In this document: in pieces, positions 59,936 through 64,000 of the stretch
Position numbering within the stretch: position 1 is the stretch's first letter
Layout: each line of letters begins with the position of its first letter
Source: Flectobacillus rivi
GTDB taxonomy: Bacteria > Bacteroidota > Bacteroidia > Cytophagales > Spirosomataceae
Assembly: GCF_030056655.1 (NCBI RefSeq)
Contig: NZ_JASHIE010000008.1
Span: 62,001 to 126,000 of the forward strand
Direction of reading: 5' to 3'
DNA length: 64,000 bases
Program-made: the position numbers and the translations under genes
The notes under the pieces: generated by a model
Told to the model about the DNA's origin: nothing
Database searches by the model: none
What the model saw: the letters and a program-made list of their open reading frames with translations, nothing else

Positions 59936-61354
59936 ATGATTACTTACGATAAAAATTTAGGCACAAAACAAAAGGCTCTACGTATCAACTTAGACCGTCG
60001 CATTTACGGTTCTTTTGCTGAGATTGGAGCTGGTCAAGATGTGGCAGCCAACTTTTTTAAAGCTGGTGGTGCCTCTGGTACGATTGCCAAAACTATTTCG
60101 GCATACGATATGGCATTTTCGGATGCAATTTATGGCGAAGAAGCTTCGGGTAGATATGTGTGTGAACCGCGCTTGGTGAAGATGCTCAATCGTGAGTACA
60201 AACTCCTCAATGTTCGTCTTACAGAAAGTGCTTCAGAAAAAATGTTCTTTGCTTTTGCTGATACAGTGGCAGCCTTGAACTATCAAAAAACGAATGACCC
60301 TCATGGCTGGATTGGTCTACGCTTTCAGCTTCGTCCTGATTCTGAACCCAACGATGTCATTATCCACGTTCGAATGAAGGATAATGACAACATTCTTCAG
60401 CAACAGGCTTTAGGCGTTATTGGAGTCAATTTGGTGTATGGTTGTTTCTTTTACCATGAGCAACCTGAAATCCTTTTACAGTCGTTGATGGACGACCTCC
60501 ATACCGACCGTATCGAGATTGATATGATTCGTTTTGCGGGTCCTGACTTTGCTGATGTTGATAACCGTTTGATGTCTTTATATCTTGTAAAGAAAGGTTT
60601 TACAAATGCTGCATTATTTGGGCCTGATGGCAACGTAATGAACCCTTCGGAAGCATTCTACAAAAAACATATTTTGGCAGTTCGCGGACGTTTCCGTCCT
60701 GTAACCAATGTATTTGTGGATATGTTGAAAAAAGGTCAAATGCAGTTCGAAAATGAGCCTGATGTTGATGATGATAAGGTAGTTGTGTTATCAGAACTTA
60801 CCTTACGAAGCTTACAAAGTGGTGATGAGGAAATTAATGAAAAAGACTTCCTCGACCGTGTAGATATTTTGTGTTCGCTTGGACAAACCGTATTGATTTC
60901 GAATTTTCATGAGTACTATAAGCTCATTTCATATCTAAACAGATTCACCCAGAAACGTATGGCATTGATTATGGGTATGCCTAACCTTGCCTATATTTTC
61001 GAAGAAAAACACTATCAAAACCTAACAGGAGGTATTTTAGCGGCTTTCGCTACGCTCTTTGGTCCTAAAATAAAGTTGTATTTATATCCAACGGCAGACA
61101 CAGATGGAAATGTGGTTACCTCTAGAGAATTTAGTCCCCCTGCTCATCTTAGAGGATTGTTTCAGTATATGCTCGACAATGACAAATTTGAAGATGTATT
61201 GAATTACGACAAAAACCTTTTGAGTATTCACACCGATAGCATTTTAAAAATGATTCAGTCAGGTGAAAGTGGTTGGGAAGATTATGTTCCTAAAAGTGTT
61301 GCAAAAATGATTAAAGAAAACTGTTTATTCGGCTTTCCTTGTCAATTAGTATAA
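59936..61354 (+). CDS. conserved protein of unknown function (472 aa)
   Basis: A soluble 472-residue protein with no signal peptide or membrane segment. I recall similar proteins in Bacteroidota and cyanobacteria under inconsistent names, but no proven function. Highly conserved-looking stretches are the N-terminal RRIYGSFAEIGAGQDVAANFFKAGG and GTIAKTISAYDMAFSDAIYG (about 21-67), HGWIGLRFQ (about 122), GVNLVYGCFF, NVFVDMLKKGQMQFE (about 256), VLISNFHEYYKLISYL (about 320) and the C-terminal LFGFPCQLV. The 220 bases before it hold no clear promoter. A perfect palindrome follows its stop codon by two bases. Confidence 0.85.
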   Translation: MITYDKNLGTKQKALRINLDRRIYGSFAEIGAGQDVAANFFKAGGASGTIAKTISAYDMAFSDAIYGEEASGRYVCEPRLVKMLNREYKLLNVRLTESASEKMFFAFADTVAALNYQKTNDPHGWIGLRFQLRPDSEPNDVIIHVRMKDNDNILQQQALGVIGVNLVYGCFFYHEQPEILLQSLMDDLHTDRIEIDMIRFAGPDFADVDNRLMSLYLVKKGFTNAALFGPDGNVMNPSEAFYKKHILAVRGRFRPVTNVFVDMLKKGQMQFENEPDVDDDKVVVLSELTLRSLQSGDEEINEKDFLDRVDILCSLGQTVLISNFHEYYKLISYLNRFTQKRMALIMGMPNLAYIFEEKHYQNLTGGILAAFATLFGPKIKLYLYPTADTDGNVVTSREFSPPAHLRGLFQYMLDNDKFEDVLNYDKNLLSIHTDSILKMIQSGESGWEDYVPKSVAKMIKENCLFGFPCQLV

Positions 61355-61356
61355 CC

Positions 61357-61390
61357 ATAAGAGCGAGCTACCTAGGTAGCTCGCTCTTAT
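61357..61390. terminator. 34-bp perfect palindrome, two-way terminator
   Basis: Each arm is ATAAGAGCGAGCTACCT or its complement, centred on CCTAGG with no loop bases. It begins two bases after the stop of the 472-aa gene and covers the stop codon of mnmD (61387-61389) on the opposite strand. Flanking T runs are short on the plus side (TATATTTTAA). Confidence 0.75.
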
Positions 61391-62040
61391 ATTTTAATAG
61401 CTTTTAAGACCTCTCTCTTGCCACGTGGTCCTTGATGTTTCTCTACAATAAATCCAGCAGCTATCAATGCCTTTCTTACGACCGTTTTTGAGCAATAAGT
61501 CGTCAAAACTCCCCCTTCATTCATAGCTTCATAAATTTTTCGAAAAACCTCTTCAGTCCACAACTCAGGCTGCGTATTGGGTGAATAAGCGTCGAAATAC
61601 ACTAAATCTACTTTTTGAGTAAACTGATATTTTAGTAAATCATCTTGAATCTTCGTCAAAGAAAAGTTTTTCATTACCTCGTGCTGCTGATTCCACGAAA
61701 GCTGATGCAATCGTTGTAACACGTCCGAACCCAATAATGAGTCATAGTTCAGAGCGCTATACTTTTCGACTGATAAGGGAAATGCCTCTAAGGTGGTATA
61801 ATCAACATGATAATCATGTTTTTGTGCCTCAATGAATGTTAGTAATACATTTAACCCTGTTCCAAAGCCCATTTCGAAAACTCTTATCTCTTTACCAGCT
61901 TGAGCTTTTTCCCACAAACCTAATTCAATGTAAATTCTTGTTGACTCCTGCAATGCTCCATTTACAGAGTGATGCCACACTCCTAACTCTGAGTCATATA
62001 ATGTATGTGAACCATCTTTGGTAAGTATTAACTCTATCAT
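61387..62040 (-). CDS. mnmD: tRNA 5-methylaminomethyl-2-thiouridine methyltransferase (MnmD-like)
   Basis: 217 residues from the ATG at 62040. It matches the methyltransferase half of MnmC: TKDGSHTLYDSELGVWHHSVNGALQESTRIYIELG (about 6-40), SAM motif RVFEMGFGTGLNVLL (about 49), KVDLVYFDAYSPNTQPELWTEEVF (about 143) and GPRGKREVLKA at the C-terminus. The FAD-dependent half of MnmC is absent, so it is the stand-alone MnmD form that methylates nm5s2U at the tRNA wobble base. The upstream extension to 62085 is not family-like. Confidence 0.87.
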   Translation of the reverse strand: MIELILTKDGSHTLYDSELGVWHHSVNGALQESTRIYIELGLWEKAQAGKEIRVFEMGFGTGLNVLLTFIEAQKHDYHVDYTTLEAFPLSVEKYSALNYDSLLGSDVLQRLHQLSWNQQHEVMKNFSLTKIQDDLLKYQFTQKVDLVYFDAYSPNTQPELWTEEVFRKIYEAMNEGGVLTTYCSKTVVRKALIAAGFIVEKHQGPRGKREVLKAIKI

Positions 62041-62166
62041 AATTTGCAAATAGAATGTACTTGTATCTATTATTTTGTCATTCACTCAATGATTGACAAA
62101 ACTAGCCTTTGATAAGAATAAACTAGGATATAGCCAGAATGTTGAATATCACTCCAGCTACTTTAT

Positions 62167-62196
62167 AAAAAAAGCGGTTCGAAATTCGAACCGCTT
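62167..62196 (-). terminator. carA terminator
   Basis: AAGCGGTTCGAA-A-TTCGAACCGCTT with seven T after it on the minus strand, starting seven bases past the carA stop. Its stem resembles hairpin 1 of the dispersed element, but none of the element's other blocks are present. Confidence 0.85.
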
Positions 62197-62202
62197 GCAA
62201 TT

Positions 62203-63300
62203 TTATAACATTTCCACAAAAGAATCAAATAAGTATCTTGAATCGTGTGGGCCAGGAGAAGCTTCAGGGTGGTGTTGTACCGAAAATGCTGGTTTATCAA
62301 CACGACGTAAACCTTCAACTGTTTTATCATTAAGGTTGATATGAGTCAATTCAACTGATGGATTAGCCTCTAATTCTTCCATTTTAACTGCAAAACCGTG
62401 GTTTTGAGAAGTAATTTCCGACAAACCTGTAATCAAGTTCTTTACAGGGTGGTTTAAGCCACGGTGTCCATTTTTCATTTTATAAGTAGACAAACCAGAT
62501 GCTTGCGCTAAAATTTGGTGTCCTAAACAGATTCCAAAAGTTGGTTTTTCGTTCTCTACAATCTCTTTTACTGTTGCTACAGCATAAGGCATTACCGCTG
62601 GATCACCAGGACCATTTGAGATAAAGTACCCATCTGGAGCCCATGCTTCCATTTCAGCAAAGCTAGTTTTTGCAGGGAATACTTTCAAATAACAACCTCT
62701 ATCTGTCAAGTTAGACAAAATACTTTTCTTTACACCAAGGTCAAGAACTGCTACTTTTTTCTCAGCGCTTTCTTCGCCCAAGAAATAAGGCTCTTGCGTA
62801 CATACTTGAGAAGATAACTCTAATCCTTCCATTGGAGGAACTTTAGCTAGTTCAGCTTTAAGCGCTTCAATCTCTAAAATTTCAGATGAAATGATACAGT
62901 TCATTACACCTTTTTCGCGGATATGTCTCACAATTTGACGAGTGTCAACGCCCGAAATACCTACGATACCCGCCTTTTCAAAATACTCTTGCAATGACCC
63001 ATCAGCAGTCTTGCGTGAGTGAATTGGCGAAAATTCATTACAAACCATCCCTGCAATCTTCACTGAAGCTGATTCTTCTTCAAGCTCATTGACTACACCA
63101 TAGTTACCTATGTGAGAGGTTGTGTTTACAATTACCTGTCCAAAGTACGAAGGGTCGGTATAAATTTCTTGATACCCAGTCATCCCCGTATTGAAGCAGA
63201 TTTCGCCGCCACTAGTCCCGATTTTTCCGAGGGCATTGCCTCTAAAAACTGTGCCGTCTTCCAACAACAAAATCGCTGGTTGGCTTTGTGTTACTTTCAT
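62203..63300 (-). CDS. carA: carbamoyl-phosphate synthase small subunit
   Basis: Glutaminase subunit that feeds ammonia to CarB for arginine and pyrimidine synthesis. 365 residues from the ATG at 63300: N-terminal domain (ILLLEDGTVFRGNALG, FNTGMTGYQEIYTDPSYFGQ, SGVDTRQIVRHIRE) and class I glutamine amidotransferase domain with GYFISNGPGDPAVMPY, nucleophile Cys in FGICLGHQILAQASG (about 241) and the His-Glu part HHPEASPGPHDS (about 340). Normal length. carB is not in the window. A -7 box lies 28 bases upstream. Confidence 0.96.
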   Translation of the reverse strand: MKVTQSQPAILLLEDGTVFRGNALGKIGTSGGEICFNTGMTGYQEIYTDPSYFGQVIVNTTSHIGNYGVVNELEEESASVKIAGMVCNEFSPIHSRKTADGSLQEYFEKAGIVGISGVDTRQIVRHIREKGVMNCIISSEILEIEALKAELAKVPPMEGLELSSQVCTQEPYFLGEESAEKKVAVLDLGVKKSILSNLTDRGCYLKVFPAKTSFAEMEAWAPDGYFISNGPGDPAVMPYAVATVKEIVENEKPTFGICLGHQILAQASGLSTYKMKNGHRGLNHPVKNLITGLSEITSQNHGFAVKMEELEANPSVELTHINLNDKTVEGLRRVDKPAFSVQHHPEASPGPHDSRYLFDSFVEML

Positions 63301-63327
63301 TGGTTGCTCTTTGGTTAAAAAATTATG

Positions 63328-63335
63328 CAAAGTTA
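63328..63335 (-). promoter_or_regulatory. carA -7 box
   Basis: TAACTTTG on the minus strand, an exact TAnnTTTG match; the -33 position reads TTC. Predicted leader of about 20 bases. Confidence 0.5.
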
Positions 63336-63485
63336 AGCGAAAATGAATAAAAATGAAGAGATTTTGTAATCAACTCCTTGTATATCATGACAATTTCAAA
63401 TTTGAAAAATGAGATTTATCATTTTCCCATTGAAATTTAGAATTATTAAAAGTTTGAGTAGAACTGCTCATCAGAGGGCGCAAAA

Positions 63486-63517
63486 AAAAGCCTCAATCAA
63501 AAACGATTGAGGCTTTT
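63486..63517 (-). terminator. rplQ terminator
   Basis: AAAAGCCTCAATC-n6-GATTGAGGCTTTT, perfect 13-bp stem, 21 bases past the rplQ stop on the minus strand, marking the end of that ribosomal operon. Confidence 0.88.
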
Positions 63518-63537
63518 ATGTCAGGACTACATCATGA

Positions 63538-64000
63538 CTATTCTTCTGATTTTTCTTCAGCAGCTGGAGCTTCAGGAGCTTCTTCAACAGCTGGAGTTTC
63601 AGCAACAACTTCTGCAGCAGGTGCATCAGCTTTCTTAGTCGAACGACGGCTACGACGAGTCTTAGCAGATTTCTCAGTAACAGCAGCCAATAAAGTTTCG
63701 TTGAAGTCAACTAACTCAATTAAACAAATATCAGCGTTGTCACCAAGACGATTTCCTAACTTGATAATTCTTGTGTATCCACCTGGGCGGTTAGCAACTT
63801 TCTCAGAGATTGTACCGAAAAGTTCTTTAACAGCTTCTTTGCTTTGCAAGTAAGAGAATACAACACGACGGCTGTTAGTATCGTCAGTCTTTGATTTTGT
63901 GATCAAAGGCTCAACATACTTTCTTAATTCTTTAGCTTTTGCAACAGTAGTTTGAATTCTTTTGTGAAGAATCAAAGAAGAAGCCATGTTTGATAACAAA
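63538..64000 (-). CDS. rplQ: 50S ribosomal protein L17 (5' end outside the window)
   Basis: Large-subunit ribosomal protein. The visible part starts at the family segment MLSNMASSLILHKRIQTTVAKAKELRKYVEPLITK; the usual first 20 or so residues (MRHGKKFNHLGR type) lie beyond 64000, so the gene is cut by the window edge. GYTRIIKLGNRLGDNADICLIELVDFN (about 74-100) is also typical. After residue 105 comes a basic patch (KTRRSRRSTKK) and an Ala/Glu/Pro-rich acidic tail of about 30 residues, common in Bacteroidota L17. It probably closes the rpoA ribosomal operon. Confidence 0.95.
   Translation of the reverse strand, partial: LLSNMASSLILHKRIQTTVAKAKELRKYVEPLITKSKTDDTNSRRVVFSYLQSKEAVKELFGTISEKVANRPGGYTRIIKLGNRLGDNADICLIELVDFNETLLAAVTEKSAKTRRSRRSTKKADAPAAEVVAETPAVEEAPEAPAAEEKSEE

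Noticed and set aside
62167..62196. Fifth copy of the dispersed palindromic element at the carA terminator
   Set aside because: Only the GCGGTT-CGAA stem is similar; the head, second hairpin and inverted ends are absent, and the gene arrangement is tandem, not convergent.

Overview
The window reads as an ordinary chromosomal stretch of a low-GC Bacteroidota bacterium, most likely of the order Cytophagales. Supporting signs are the promoter boxes of the form TTG-N20-TAnnTTTG, the weak use of Shine-Dalgarno sequences, a protein with a type IX secretion sorting domain, the CcmD_alt-type cytochrome c maturation protein, a ribosomal protein L17 with a long acidic Ala/Glu tail, and the lipoprotein families. 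The genus call is inference; nothing was searched.

Layout. 1-5.4 kb (minus): a cytochrome c maturation operon (ccmB, ccmC, ccmD-like, ccmE, ccmF, small membrane protein). 5.7-8.2 kb: feoA-feoB ferrous iron uptake. 8.4-10.7 kb: NAD(P)H-hydrate repair enzyme and rplS. 10.9-13.7 kb: a long acyl-CoA dehydrogenase and a MarR regulator, both preceded by the same pair of palindromic sites. 13.7-18.7 kb: four exported proteins or lipoproteins of unknown function. 18.9-23.2 kb: a four-gene lipid-modification operon (two different CFA-synthase-like methyltransferases, an FAD oxidoreductase, a DUF1365 protein). 23.7-25.6 kb: atpD-atpC. 26-29.3 kb: a TPR membrane protein and an ABC ATPase. 29.6-32.3 kb: initiator tRNA, era, der. 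32.5-37.1 kb: a DMT transporter, a Ycf48-like protein and a T9SS-sorted Ig-like repeat protein. 37.7-45.6 kb: acyl-CoA ligase, precorrin-2 dehydrogenase, a LytTR regulator, fba, cysE, cysM and a MetF-like protein, so partly sulfur, siroheme and one-carbon metabolism. 45.9-64 kb: rRNA methyltransferase, SGNH protein, DUF5009 protein, gpmI, LMW-PTP, divIC-like, eno, rhodanese-thioredoxin fusion, thiL, lipoproteins, a cytochrome b5-like protein, GlcNAc-kinase-like, an unknown 472-aa protein, mnmD, carA and rplQ.

The most unusual signal is not a gene. Four convergent gene pairs (near 8.3, 44.6, 47.2 and 56.1 kb) are separated by diverged copies of one element of about 215-220 bp. It has inverted ends and two hairpins whose stems are kept by compensatory base changes, and it reaches almost to the stop codons on both sides. 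It looks like a palindromic MITE/REP-like family serving as a two-way terminator. Other notable points are the duplicated operator pair of the MarR system with an identical 48-bp spacing, the CFA-like pair in which one enzyme has lost bicarbonate-ligand residues, a CcmE with CxxxY instead of HxxxY, and a probably leaderless thiL.
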